Assembly (NCBI GenBank): GCA_030272155.1
Contig: CP126204.1
Location: 2,099,501 to 2,163,500, forward strand
Origin: Tetradesmus obliquus
Lineage: Eukaryota > Chlorophyta > Chlorophyceae > Sphaeropleales > Scenedesmaceae
Reading direction: 5' to 3'
DNA length: 64,000 nucleotides
This document shows, one piece after another, positions 11,677-24,100 of this stretch. Numbering within the stretch: position 1 is the first letter of the stretch; every line of letters starts with the position of its first letter. Under the pieces are notes generated by a model. It was not told the DNA's origin and searched no databases. It saw only the letters and a list, made by a program, of their open reading frames with translations. The position numbers and the translations under genes are program-made.

Positions 11677-11961
11677 ATGCGCTTACAATTTGAATTCTGT
11701 AATCCGAGTAAGACACGGTGCTTATAGGTACGGCTAGGTTGGAGCTGTCGACGTGACTTGAAGAAAGAGGCGCACACAACCTAGCTCAAGCTTTGTACCG
11801 AAGGAAACTCCGATTGAAGGGTGGCACAGGATGCGCACTATACAATTGAAAGCGGCGCTTAAGCAAACCCCAACTCCTGTCTCGGCTGTGACAAGTCATG
11901 CCAGACCTAGTGTATCTGCAGCTCGTTTCTTTCGTTTATGTTGCAGTTTATGTGAGATCGC
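11677..11961. promoter_or_regulatory. Divergent intergenic region between coiled-coil and YaaW-like genes
   Basis: 285 bases separate the two start codons, so both promoters and 5'UTRs must lie here. No TATA box like that of genes A and B was seen. If the YaaW-like gene starts at its alternative ATG (12037) the gap is 360 bases. Confidence 0.5.
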
Positions 11962-13145
11962 ATGCTCGTGTGCCCCGACGTTTTGAGCAGCGATCAATCA
12001 CCTGTGCACCAGCTGAGTGCAACACAGTGTACAGCCATGCAAACACTGGGGCATCGCCCTCTGTGTAAAGCCGCTCATTGTTCGAGACAAAAGCATGTTG
12101 CTGCTCTCCTGCATGCTGAGTATAGCAGGGCGTTACAGCCAACAGCCTGGGGCAGCAGCTGCTGCAGTAGCGCACATGCAACCGCCATCTGCGCCACAAC
12201 AACCAGCAGCAGCAGCACGCGCAGTACTGCATGCAGTGCCCACTCTTCATACCGCAGCAGCAGCAGCTCTAGCAGTAGCTTCAGCAGGAGAAGCAGCAGG
12301 TCATCGGAGCTGATGTTAACTGAGCCAATCAGCATGCTGGATGTCGATAAGGAGCTGTGGGAAGTTTTGGATCTCTGCAGCGACGAGGAACTGGAAACAA
12401 TATACGATGTGCTGTTTGGAGCTAGCCCATTCAGCCCTGTAGTAAAGTCTATGGTGAAGGAAGATGAACCACCACTGCTGCAGCTAAGAGGCCGCACCAG
12501 CATCATGCACAAGGTGGGCTTATGCGTTTGCTTATGCTTGCGCATGCATGCGTGATTGCATCTTTTAGTTCTGCAGCAGGGCATGGGTTTCTTACCTCCA
12601 TGTGCTGGTGTGCAGTGTTGTTTGCATCTGCATCAGCCTGTTGTGTGTCATGCAGCAGCAGACTAGTGCAGGACGCAGTTGGCTTTGGTGCAAGCTCTGC
12701 TTCCTAAAGACAGAGTCAGTTGCGCCGCTATCACTCAACGCCAAAGGGTATTTGTGTCAGCAGCCAGCGTGTACCTGCAACTCTGGTCCCATATTCAGTG
12801 CGTATTCAGTGCGTCAGAGGTTTACAACCGGAGTAGGGAGGTAGCACTGCATAGCACACTTGACCAAACTGTCACAGCGCACATACTGACTGCGCGTCTG
12901 TCCAGGGCGTAGAACCAGCAGCTCAGCTGTGCAGACATAACTGCAGGCCTGCGCGCATGCAGGCACTCCTAAGACCACATCTGTGCCTGCATGGATATAC
13001 TTGCACCCGCAGATTGAGTCGCGCTTCCGCTTCCTAGCAGCAGACAGCACAGCCACAATGCGGGGCAAGCGCCCCAGCTACAGAGAAGCACTGTTGCTAA
13101 TACGCGACAGGTCAGTGCGTGTGCTGCTGCACAGCAGCTGGTTCT

Positions 13146-13176
<31 letters not shown>

Positions 13177-14912
13177 TGCAAGAGGAGGCAGCATGGCAGC
13201 AGTGAACATGCAGCAGAGCATTGGCAGGGTTTTCAGCAGCTCAACAGCCTCTGGCAAGATTGTCGTGCGCATCAAGCAGAGAGGGTGTGCGCAGAAAAGC
13301 ATGCAGCAGCTGCGCTGGCTGAACCCGCCTCACTCACTTTCCACAGATAGCGTGCAGTGGCCGAGCAGAAGCTGTCATGCTGCTGCTGCTCAATCACAGG
13401 CATCACAATGGATGCTGCTTGATGCTGGTTCCACTGCCACTTGCATGCCACATACTCAGCAGCATGCGGCAGCCCCTGTGGCGACCCGCCTGCTTTGTAC
13501 CTTTGAATGAGCCACATGATGCACGATCCACTCACGCTGCTGCTGGGGCGGCTGCTGCTGCTGCTGCTGCTGCTGTTTGCCACGCAGGCTGGAGGTGCAG
13601 TGCAGCAGCAACCTGACCACACCAGATTTAGAGGCGGAGATCTTCCTGCATGTGCTGCAGAACTGCGTAGAGTACGTGCAAGCGGAGGGAGATCCGGACC
13701 CCTTGGCAGCAGCAGCTGTGGCATACGCAGATGGCGACGGCATGTCCAGGTGCGAGCAGCTGCAGCTGCGGCTGTTGCAGCTTAGAAGCAATGGCTTGTG
13801 TATATCATACACGGGTAGCAGTTGGAGCGGTTGTGCTTTTGACAGAAATGCTGTGCTGCACATTGCAGCATGGATGTGCTGCGTATAGCGCTGAAAGCGC
13901 TACACAGTGCGGTGTTGCATATGCTTGCGGCTTGGATTTGGCGTATTGCGCTGCGTGTGCGTGCCCAGCGGCATATCGTGCAGGGCTGCTTAGGCTAGCG
14001 CGACCCTGGTGCTTGTCCTCATGAGTTGCTGCTGCTGCTGCTAATGCCATATGCACGTTGTGCGTCCTTGTTGCCATCTGCTTGCGCAGTGTTCCGAGCG
14101 ACACTCCGCGCTCGAACTGGACGGAGCGGCTGACTGCGCCCTTCAAGTTTGGAGGGAGGGACCTGCTGCCCTCAGCAGTGAAGCTGGGCAGTGCAGTGAC
14201 CATCACTGCTGTCATGAAGTGAGTGCAAATAGATGTTATATGATGAAGATGCGGCTGTTGATGCTCGAATGATGGCTTGTCTGGCTGTTGGATTGGACTG
14301 GCTGTTGGCGATGCATATGCAGATGCATTGGTTGTTCAACCGCATCTTGGTGTCCCCATGTGCATGCCAACTGCATTGACATGGTGCTTGTGCTCCTACA
14401 TGCCTATGTGCCTGACTGTCTGCGTCGCATCGCCGCATCTGCCTGCGCGGTATGCGCTATGCAGGCGCACCGCAGCACAGCTAGGGCGGCAGCTGCTAGG
14501 CCACCACGCGCGCTACCAGGCTGTTGCAAAGGCCGCCACCAGCACCGCTGCGCAAGGCATGCTGTCGCAGTGGCAGCGCCAGGCGGCGCTGGCAGCAGCG
14601 CAGCGCGGCCTCACAAGCGCCACGCTGCGGTACAGCGCAGTGCGTGGCGCGCTGTCTTTCATAGGCCCCATGATGTGGGCATGGCTGGCGTTTGATTTGG
14701 TGCGGGCAGCTGTGGGGACAGATTACGCACGCGTGGTGCGGGCAGTGTACATCATGGCGCAGGTGCGGCTGGTGGCCACACGGGGCTGGAGCAATCCAGA
14801 GGATGATGCAGCAGCAGCAGCTGCTGCTGCGGCGGCGGCTGGTGGTGCTGCGTCAGGGGCAGGGAGTGGTTATGGTGGTGAGGACGCAGATGATGACGTG
14901 TACTTTAGCTGA
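11962..14912 (+). CDS. YaaW/UPF0174-like protein, probably plastid-targeted
   Basis: Five phase-consistent exons: 11962-12513, 13013-13110, 13588-13749, 14090-14218 and 14465-14912, giving 462 residues, or 437 from the in-frame ATG at 12037. The first ~110 residues are Ser/Ala/Thr/Arg-rich without acidic residues, fitting a transit peptide. The conserved part begins at LDVDKELWEVLDLCSDEELE and continues with FGASPFSPVVKSMV, IESRFRFLAADSTATMRG, PSYREALLLIRDR and LTTPDLEAEIFLHVLQNC. The last block has LRYSAVRGALSFIGPMMWAW and DYARVVRAVYIMAQVR. This order matches plant relatives of bacterial YaaW (DUF3944), as I remember them; the biochemical function of the family is not known. The C-terminal block is hydrophobic and may associate with membranes. 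The tail is Ala/Gly/Asp-rich (ADDDVYFS). Confidence 0.72.
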
Positions 14913-15275
14913 GTATTGGTAGTGTCAGAGTTCTTCAATAGCTGTAGTAGCTGCAGGTCAGCAAAACAGTAGTGACAGCGACATCAGGTGCATATCACAT
15001 GTGTTAGCTTGGCCGTTTGCTGAGTGCTGCGGCGGCCACTTTTGGCCCCTTGTGTTGTTGCTGTTGTGTGCCAGCTACCTTGGTTAACAAACCACGGCGT
15101 GTTGAAAGCTCGAGTGCCTTTGCTGCCTTACGTATGGCACTGGTCGCACGAAGCCATGAACCCTACTTGATTTGACTTGGCCCATTGCTCAACCGAGTGC
15201 TGTTGTGTTTGAGAGGTTGGGCAGCAGTTTCTGCCGCAGGGGTTGACTTGCCTGTGGGCTAGGAGACCCTCCGAC

Positions 15276-15280
15276 TGTAA
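15276..15280 (+). terminator. TGTAA signal of the YaaW-like gene
   Basis: First clear TGTAA after the stop at 14912, giving a 3'UTR of about 380 bases. Confidence 0.5.
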
Positions 15281-15849
15281 CATGAGTAGGGTTTTAATGA
15301 TGTGGCATGTTCTTGTGTGTGCTGTTGCTGAGCTGTTGCTTGCAGTATGGCTGCAGACAGCCATGAAGGCGGGTGCTGTGCGTGTATCATAAAGAGTCAG
15401 TGTCATGATGCTTGCATAGTGTTGCGATGTGCAGCGCTGGCAGCATCAATTGTTGTTGGTTTTCCAGCATTGGAAGGTATGCAGGTGATGGTGTTGTAGC
15501 CAAGGGCATAACATGGCACAATAGGTGCAAGGGCAGTTGGTCTGCAAGGCTGCGCACGTGCGCGCGCGTGTGCGTGCACTTGTGTGTGTACACCAGCACT
15601 TGTGTTTCGCTTCGAGCATCGAAGATGTATCACGTTTGCATGTCGAAATGTTTGTAGTGTTGTATGTGTTTGTTCCTATGCACGGACGCGTTGTCAAGGA
15701 AAATGGGCCTTGCAATTGAAGCTATGCATGCGTGCATCTTGGCTGGCTGCTTAGCTGCTCTAGCAAACTTTGATCAGATTATGGGGAGGCGCTTGAGGCG
15801 CTTGAGCAGCTTTGAAATGCGTTGATATGTCCAACAGTCTCAAAAGCGC
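15281..15849. other. Intergenic region, nothing recognised
   Basis: Short frames only. A stretch of alternating purine-pyrimidine (GCGCACGTGCGCGCGCGTGT, 15552-15571) could adopt left-handed DNA, but nothing else marks it as functional. Confidence 0.5.
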
Positions 15850-16247
15850 CGGCCTTGGGTTGCTGTGCACCGCTCAGGCATCACCCCGACCAGTTTGGGC
15901 TACCTGTGCGACTCGTGGATGACGTTGTGCTAGATCAAGCATCAAGGCATTAAATGGCAAAGCTCTGGCTGATTTATTTTGCCTATATTAAAGTTTGGAC
16001 CATGCCTGCCTTCCCTTGTGCGTTTTGTGCCTTGTGCTTTGAGCACCCTGCTGCTTTTCGTGCTGCACTTCGCACATGCTGCACTGCATGTACTTGTTGG
16101 TTTATGGGGAGGTAGGGGGTGCAAGATGCCTCTGGAGTTTTACTTTGGTTGCATCTTGTGGCTTGCTATCGGGTTCTCATGATATGTGAGCTGAAAGAGG
16201 GGCAAGTGACTCGCTCTAGGGCGATAGCTTGCCCACCCCTGTAACAG

Positions 16248-16249
<2 letters not shown>

Positions 16250-16282
<33 letters not shown>

Positions 16283-16303
16283 ACTCTCTCTGCCACTCTC
16301 TCT
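16250..16303. repeat. CT microsatellite
   Basis: Fifteen uninterrupted CT dinucleotides (16250-16279) followed by two short CT runs separated by GCCA. It lies inside the right-arm-specific insertion upstream of gene B. Confidence 0.95.
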
Positions 16304-16514
16304 TAAATTCTGTCGATAACAAGCTGAACTCCGTGGGAACTGGAGGTCCGTCTTTGTGCTGACACGCACTGGGAGTGATAGGGCAGTGATGCTGCCCGTC
16401 TACGACGTGAGCGGCGGAGGCCAACATGGGCCCGCCCAACCCGAAACTTGCACAATATATAAAAAATAAGCCACATCAGCTATGCTGCAGGCGTTTGCAA
16501 GGTGTTGCCATGAG

Positions 16515-16622
16515 GTCGCCCTGGTCCGCCTTCTCCGGCACAAGGCGTGCGTTGTGCTATCTCGGAGGACCCGCCACCGGGCCCGTTCCGACCTCACCCG
16601 GGGTCTCCAAGGCCTATATAAG
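16515..16622 (+). promoter_or_regulatory. Promoter of gene B: conserved block and TATA box
   Basis: The block 16515-16557 is identical to 7289-7331 of copy A in reverse complement. TATATAAG at 16615-16622 lies about 170 bases before the ATG at 16793, the same arrangement as in copy A. Confidence 0.65.
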
Positions 16623-16792
16623 AGCATTGATTGATGCCTCAACTCAGCATCAGTGATCAGCGTTTGCTCTGCACAATGAACTAACACTAATAGTTGCAGA
16701 GAAGCCTGTACGCTGTTTACGCTGCTGCTCTCCTGATAACAAATCGTTTAACACAAACACACTTTGCTGTCTAATCCTCTTCACACATCGAG

Positions 16793-19700
16793 ATGGTTGC
16801 AGCCCGCCACGTGCTTGCTGCTGTGCTGGTAGCACTTGCTGCCAGCAGCGCCTTCGCAGCTGCCCCTGCAGGCCGCAATGGCCGCATGCTGCTGCAGTCC
16901 GGCGTCAGCTGCCCTGCTCAGATCCCGGCCTGCACAGCCAGGCGTTGCACCACCCGTATCATGAACTCTGTTGAGACCTACGTCTGCCTGCGTTGCCGCA
17001 CGGGCTATGTTCCAGTGAAGGGCAGTGATGGCAAGTCCGTTGTGCAGTGCGGTGAGTGCAGGCCCTGCTGCTGCCTTGTTTTGTCATGTTGCATAACTTC
17101 AGTTCTGTTCATGTTTAGCTGCCTGCAGCAACCAGCACAACAGCCTAATACAACCTCGCTGCCTTGTATTGACCATCCCTGCTGCTGCTGCTGCTGTCCT
17201 GCAGTCTGCCCACCCGGCACCTTCCAGAACAACACCGCCACCCCCAAGACCTGCGTGCCCTGCACTACCGGCAGCTTCTGCCCAGGCGGTGACCCCAAGG
17301 CAAGGACCCCAGCCGACAACATCGGCGGCAACCCAATGTCCTGCAACGTCAACAACAGCACTGGCCTGACCACCAAGTCCCAGAGGAGCACCAGGCGTGC
17401 CGACTGCAGTGAGTAACAACACCAGCAGCAGCCTGCTACTACAGATCCCCCACCCTGTAACAGCCCTGCAGCTGCAGTATTGCAAGTGCACTGCGTGGTG
17501 TCTGGCCTCATGCTGCTGCAGCAGCAGCATCAGCTGATGCTGCTCGGTGCCAGCAACTACAAACAGCCTTGCTGCTGCTCATTGTGGTTACGTGTACATA
17601 ACGCACAGCAGTCACCATGTACACCCTATGAAATGCCTGCTGATGTGTTGTCCTCTGCTGCCGCTGTCTTGTCTGCTTTGCAGTTGCCCAGGCCGGCTAT
17701 GTGCTGCCAGCCACTGCTGGCACTGCTGCCCAGGAGTGCACAGGCTCCACCTATGCACCCGCGTTCAACCGCCTGCGGTCCTGCCTGCCCTGCCAGTCTG
17801 GCCTGGCTGCACCTACCGACTACACCGGCGCCCATGACGACAAGCTGGCTGTGTGCCAGGTGCCACCCGGCAAGTTCTGGGAGCTCAACGTGGTCCGCGA
17901 CTGCCCCAAGGGCCTGTACCGCGAGGAGTTTGTGCGCACCGACAACAAGACCTCCATTGCCTGCTTGTCCTGCCCTGAGGGCTGGACCACCCAGAACATT
18001 GGCACCCCACGCAGGAGCCTGTGCAACGGTGAGTGCTGACCTGGGCGCTTTGCTGCCCTGCTGCTGCTGGCAACATGCTATGACCTTGCTGTCACCAGCT
18101 GTCTGCCTGCATTGCTGCAAACATGCCACTGCTTGTTGCTTCTGTGCGCGGCTGGCCACTGCCTGTCAACATCCTCATTCAGTCTGCTGACGCCTCTACC
18201 TGTGCTGCTGCTACCTGTTTCCCTTGTCTCCTGCGCGCAGTGCTGCTGCCCGGTTACCAGGTGACTGGCGCCGACAACGCCACCTCTGTCAACGGCCTGC
18301 CCGTGAACACCACCGCCGAGGACTTCAACCCACCCGCAACCGAGTTCTGCCCAGTCGGCTTCTACGCTGACGGCACTGCCGGCTTCGCCTGCGTGCGCTG
18401 CCCCTACCAAGCCACCACCCTGAAGAACGGCTCCATCTCTGCTGATGACTGCGTGGTGCCACCCGGCTACTTTGCCAAGGACACTGCCACTGGCGGTGTG
18501 CTTGAGCAGTGCCCCACCACGCCTGCCAACTCCGAGGTTGACGGCTACTACAGGCCTGGCTGGAAGTCTTACAAGGAGGTGCTGTCCACCAGTGATGGTA
18601 CGGACAAGTGCATCCCATGCGGTGCTGGCATCATGAGCACACCCATGGATGCCGATGAGATGCCCGGTGTTGCTGCCGACGCCAAGGCCCCTGCCTCATC
18701 TGCCAGCTGCTACATCAAGGCCGGCTGGGGCATCACCTTCGACCCATCCGACTTCACCAAGTTCAAGGCCATCAAGCCCTGCCCCGCCAACACCTACGGT
18801 GTGGCCAACACCACCTATGGCCTGATCAACGCCCCCTGCAAGGCCTGCACCAAGAACCTGTACTCTCTTGCAGCCTCCACCAACTTCACTGCCTGCCTCA
18901 ACCCAGGAGGCTTCGGCTATACCTCTGAGGGTGCCAACCAGTGCCCTGACGGCTTCTGGGCTGCCAAGGACTCCATGGCCCCCTGCGAGCAGTGCCCCGC
19001 GGGCCGCACCACTCTGTATGTTCCCGGCAACGGCACCTTCCAGGACGCCATTGAGGACTGCATTGTGGCGCCCGGCAGCGGTGTCTACAACGGCAATGAC
19101 ACCAACCCCTGGAGCCCCACTGACCCCACCAACCCCAACACACCCGCAAAGGAGTGCCCTATCGGCTTCTACACCAACAATGACACTCTGGCCACCAGCA
19201 ACACCTGCCAGGCGTGCCCCAACCACGGCAGCACCACCGCACCAGGAAGCACCAGCTGCACTGGTGAGTTGCACTGCACACTGCCTGGTTTTGCTGCTGT
19301 CTTGTGGTGACATCATTCTGCAGAGCTGCATGTATCATATGCTGGGCGCGGTGCTGTGGCATTGTTGCAGCATGCAAGGCAGACTGTGCTGCGGCTTCAC
19401 TGTTGCTGCTGCTGACTTGCACCTGCCCTGCCTTCACTTCCCGTCCCTGCAGTGTGCGCTGCCGGCTACGGCAAGTCCCAGGCTGGAGCCGCCTGCACAG
19501 CCTGCGCCTACGGCAGCTACAACCAGGGCACCAGCGAGTCCTGCAACACCTGCCCCCAGACCACCTTCAACGACTTTGTGGGTGACGGCTACACATCCAG
19601 CGGCATCACCTTCAGGACCGGCCTCACGGGCCCGGAGTCCTGCGTGCCCCTGCGAGCCCAGCTGCCCAAGCCTGTTGGTGACCGCTTCGGCCTGCCCGAC

Positions 19701-20267
19701 GACATGTTCACCGTGAACGTCACTGTCAGCGGCACCGACAACGCCGCCGTGAAGACCTGCGTGGAGGCCTGCCCTGCCGACCAGTGCTGCATTGCTGAGA
19801 TCGAGAAGAGCGACAGCGGCATCACCTGCAGGCATGCCCGCCTTACACCTCTGGGCGCGAGCACCGCTGACAACAAGGCTCGCATGTACTACAAGCTGCC
19901 ACCCAGCGAGATCGCCGCTGCCTCCAAGGACGTCAAGGCCAAGACCATGGCCTCCGGCATCTATGCCATCTGCGACATCGACAACTTTGCAGGCAAGGCT
20001 GCTGCTGGCGAGCTGGGCACATCCCCAGACCCCACCAAGGTTGAGGCTGGCAGGAACTCCATCGAGTTTGGCACTGCCAAGTGCAGCGATGCAGCAACCT
20101 GCAAGGCTGCCTGCGCTGCTGATGCCGCCTGCTGGGGCTTCATCTATGTGCCAGGCAGCGGCTTTGCGCTGCGTGGTGGTGAGAGCTGGCTGGGCGGCCG
20201 CTCCTTCTTCAACAGCCCCATTGCCCAGCCCAACAGCGCCACTGCTGCAGCTGTGGCAACCTGGTAA
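16793..20267 (+). CDS. Cys-rich secreted protein with ephrin-receptor-like (GCC2/GCC3) repeats, copy B
   Basis: Exons 16793-17051, 17205-17408, 17684-18028, 18241-19263 and 19453-20267 have exactly the lengths of those in copy A (259, 204, 345, 1023 and 815 bases), again giving 881 residues. Differences found from copy A are Leu/Phe in the signal peptide (..SSAF..), Glu/Asp and Phe/Tyr in the middle (NDTNPWS, GFYTNN), and Ala-Asn/Gly-Lys near the C-terminus (NFAGKAAAGE). Domain order is unchanged: signal peptide, Cys-rich ephrin-receptor-like repeats, two PAN-like Cys clusters. Introns are shifted in length relative to copy A by microsatellite and small duplication changes, while splice sites are the same. 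Both copies look intact and each has its own TATA box, so both are probably expressed. Confidence 0.88.
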
Positions 20268-21140
20268 GCAGCTGCTGTTGCTGCAGCAGCTGTGTTCAGC
20301 ACTACATTGCTGTGTGGCTGAAATGCCACACAGGCATACCTAGCAGTCATGATTTATGGGCGCTTTTTTGTTGTGCCTTTGAGCCAATCTATCTTGCCAC
20401 TGATAGCCAGAGCAACCAGCAGTACTCTGCTTGCTTACTACTGCACATAAGGAACCAGGCGATGGCCATGTATATAATTAGGGGCTAGGCATCTTGTGGC
20501 TCGTGTGCACAGTTGCCAAATAAACACAGTCAACCTGAAGAGCATATTTGCCGGCTGGCTGCAAAGCCCTGTGCATTGCAGCAGCAGCTGGCTTTGTTGG
20601 TTTGTTGGATCGGCTTTGCATTCAACTTTAGCAGCATGCGGGGTGCTTGTTCCCTTCTTTCATATGGTTCTGATTGCTTTCTTGCCTTGAGAGCATGCCT
20701 TGAAGATGCCTTTTTATTCACGTGTCGTGTTACTAGATTGAAGTTGATTGGAATGATTCCCCAACAGGCTGCAATAAGCCTGAGTTCTGGGATGATGTGG
20801 CTCCTGCAACTTGCTATGACGCCGTGGCAAAGCAATCGGCTGAGTTCACACCTTGATGTTGCGTGCAACTTGCTGGTGTTACGCTTGTTTGATCAAAAGC
20901 ACCGCAGATCTTGCATACATGCGGGTATGCAGCTGCTGTTTGTGGATGGTTGATGCTATGCTGCAGGCACTTGCTATCGCAAGTGCGCAGCCTGCTTGTG
21001 AAGGAGTGTTATCATGCTTAAATGCACGTGCTTGTGGGACACTGCGCTCTCCAGTCTGAAAGCATCTGGAAGTGCGCTTGTGGTTGCTGTTGGAGTGGCA
21101 ACCACCATCAGTGAAGCACTGCTGAGTAACAGTCACAAGC

Positions 21141-24100
21141 CTACACTACTGCGCCATGAGCCTCACGGGGCCCTGCATTGCGAAACTGGCAGGCTGGCAG
21201 CAGGTGGTTTTGCAGATTCCCAGCGCACCCATGCAGACCACGAACAGATCAAGCTGCTGGGCAGTTCGGTTGCAGTTCAGGTATCTTGCAGCAGCAGCAG
21301 CAGCATGCATGCTACAGGCGACCTTGCGCAATGCAGGCTTGGCAGGAGACGAGTAGCAAAGAGAAGGATACATGCCACCGGTCACTGAACCCGTCATCTG
21401 CAAAGGAAGTGGCGCAGTGTTCTGCAGCTACTCCAGCCTTTTGCACAGCGTGAGATTGTCATGTCACAGCAGGAGTTACAGCAGTGACTAGCAAATTGCC
21501 ATCCCCACTACCGCCCAAAGTGCGCACGGTGACAGCATCATGAGTCAGCCTGCGATATGATCCAGCCGCTGGCAGCTGCTGTGACAGGTAGCTACCTAGG
21601 CAAGTGCAACTAGCAGTGCCTGCCGCCTACGCTACCTACACCCTCTAGCGTACAAACATCTAAGAATAGTGCAGTGCAGCAAAGCAAAAAAAATCAGCTG
21701 AAAACTGAGCCTGCAGGGTGGCCACATCAGCGTCACCTGACCTGCACCATACTATGTTATGTAACATGTTATAACAGCTGCTGCCGGCAGTGCCATCGCC
21801 ACGAGGCGGGGCCACTGCAGCATGGAGGCAGGATCTCCATCCAGCAGGTGCACCAGAAAAAAACAACGCAATAAGAGCATGTGCAAGCACCACGAAGTGC
21901 CCTGATAGAGCCCGGCAGAAAAAGGCATCCTGCTGAGGGCAGTTTGCAAGCTACTGCATGCACACATCTGCATGCTTTGCCATGCACACTGTTGATTGGC
22001 TTGATCCTGCAAACAGAATCCTGCAGTTGTGCCTATTGCTCCTTCTCAGGCACACATATCATGTACAGAGCACATGCCGCAGCGCAGCTTGCAGTGCCAC
22101 ATAGCAGCAGCACTGCTGTGTGGCAACCAGCTGCCAGCATGGCCATGCCAAGGCTCACAGCACGCAACATACAGTAGTGCAGGTACAACTTTGCTCGTGA
22201 CAAACACGACCTGCACAGTCACAACATCAACGGCTGAACAGCTGGCTGCCGTTGCATACAGCACTACCAAGCCTTAGCATGCCAGCAGCAGCCAGAGCAA
22301 TGCTAGGACAGCACAGCAGGCTCGCAAGCACCTCAGGAGAAGTGCGCAGCTACTGACAGCTCCAAACACCATTCATCTGTGTGCTCATTTTTTACCCTGC
22401 CCATGTCGATGTGTTGTCACATGTGCGGGGAACAGCACGGCTGCGGAACCACACAGCATGTGGAAGTTCAGCTGCAGGCAGCTGGGTAACACCACACATC
22501 GAACCCGCAGTAACACACACATTCAAGAGTCGCTTTGCAAGGGGTCACCGTGTAGGCTATGCATGCATGTAAATGTCATGCATATAAAACGGCAAGATCA
22601 ACACAATTGCAAGCAATCCAAGGCCACGCATCAAAAGCACTGTACTACACGCCGCCGGGCATAGACCCACCTGTCCCCTTGGAAACATCAGCGCCCGCAC
22701 ACCACACATGTACACCCTGACACCCCAGCACAATCAGCAATACGCTGCTGCCCGGCAGGTCTTCTGCAGCCCGAGCCCAAGCACAGGCTCCTCTTGACAT
22801 CACAACAGCTGCACAGAACTGTGCAGGCGTGGATACCCTAAGCATTTATCCTGTCTTCCCTTAGGTGTAGCGGCCGCACATTGATTTAAATGCCGCAGCC
22901 CAAACAGCATCCCCGAGGCGCTGAAAAGCGGCAGCAAGCTTGCACCGCACACAAGCACCCTAGCACAGCACGAGGCTGCATCCCGGCAAATGCGCCACAC
23001 ACAGCACAACCATGACTGCAGGCAGATGCAGCTGCTCAGCACATCCCGCCTAGACAGCAACACCATCACGCGGTGTACTGCACTACCGGCTGTGTCCATG
23101 CGGCAATCACTCTATCAGCCCACATAGGGCCGTCGATACTATGTACGTTGTGAGCAAACGCAGGCATGAAACGTTGAGAGCATTGCTGCGTAGCTGCACA
23201 TACACACAACAGCCAGCCAGCAGCCAGCATTGATGCAAAAAAACACAGCAGACAAGGCCCCATCATAGCATCCGATGGCCTGGCATACGGCCCCCGCTAG
23301 CTGCGCGCTGCTTCCCCTAGCCAGCAAGCACCGGGCAAGGCCCTGTGCACCAGCATCATCGCAGCCTGTGGAACAAGCAGCATTCTTTCTGCAACCAGCC
23401 AGCATGCCGGCTGATCAGCCATTTGTACTGCTGCACCACCGAGCCTGCTGCTTCTGGATAAGCCACCACAAGCCACCACAAACACTTGCTATGGCGTTTT
23501 GGAGGAGTGTCCCCTGTTTATACAGCACACGTACACACACCCAGGAGCCACCTGAGCAGCATGCGGTACCTTGTAAGGCGCCGATAACCGTGCCCACGCA
23601 GCACTGCTCGGTGGCTAGCCAAGCACGCACAGCACTGCTGCTGATGCCACACAAAACCCTCGGCAAAATTTAAGAGTCAAAAACGAGGAGGGGCTGCAAT
23701 CAGGCATGCTCAATCGTCACACCCCTACAAGCTCCCAAGACAGATGAACTTTAATATGGTACACATTTGGCGTATCACTCTCAACTGTAGGCAACGCAAC
23801 GCAACCGCGCCGGCATTGCACATAATGACAAGCCAACACCTGCTGATGTGACTGCTGCTACAACAACCCTAATCCAGCATTAGCAACCAGTCTAACCAGT
23901 ACCTACATAAGCTAACAGGCAAGCCGCATAAGCAAGCGCAGCAAAACTTAGCCTAACCCAACCTAACGGCATATTTAACAGCCCTTTTGGCGAAAGACAT
24001 TGCACTTTAGAGCTATGCCAAAGCTGTCAGTTTGAGCAAATGCACACAAACCGCCAACCAGTCTTGCGAGCGGAGCACAACGCAACAACTAAACACAAGA

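Larger units (their letters stand above)
15850..21140 (+). repeat. Right arm of the large inverted duplication (pairs with 2600-7690)
   Basis: Mirror copy of the left arm, containing gene B. The outermost visible match is near 15855-15950, where TTGCTGTGCACCGCTCAGGC also occurs in reverse complement near 7650-7670. The arm contains roughly 300 bases (15990-16310, including the CT tract) with no counterpart on the left. On the downstream side, similarity runs through partly diverged 3' flank to about 21140. The unique spacer between the arms is about 8.2 kb. Confidence 0.85.
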
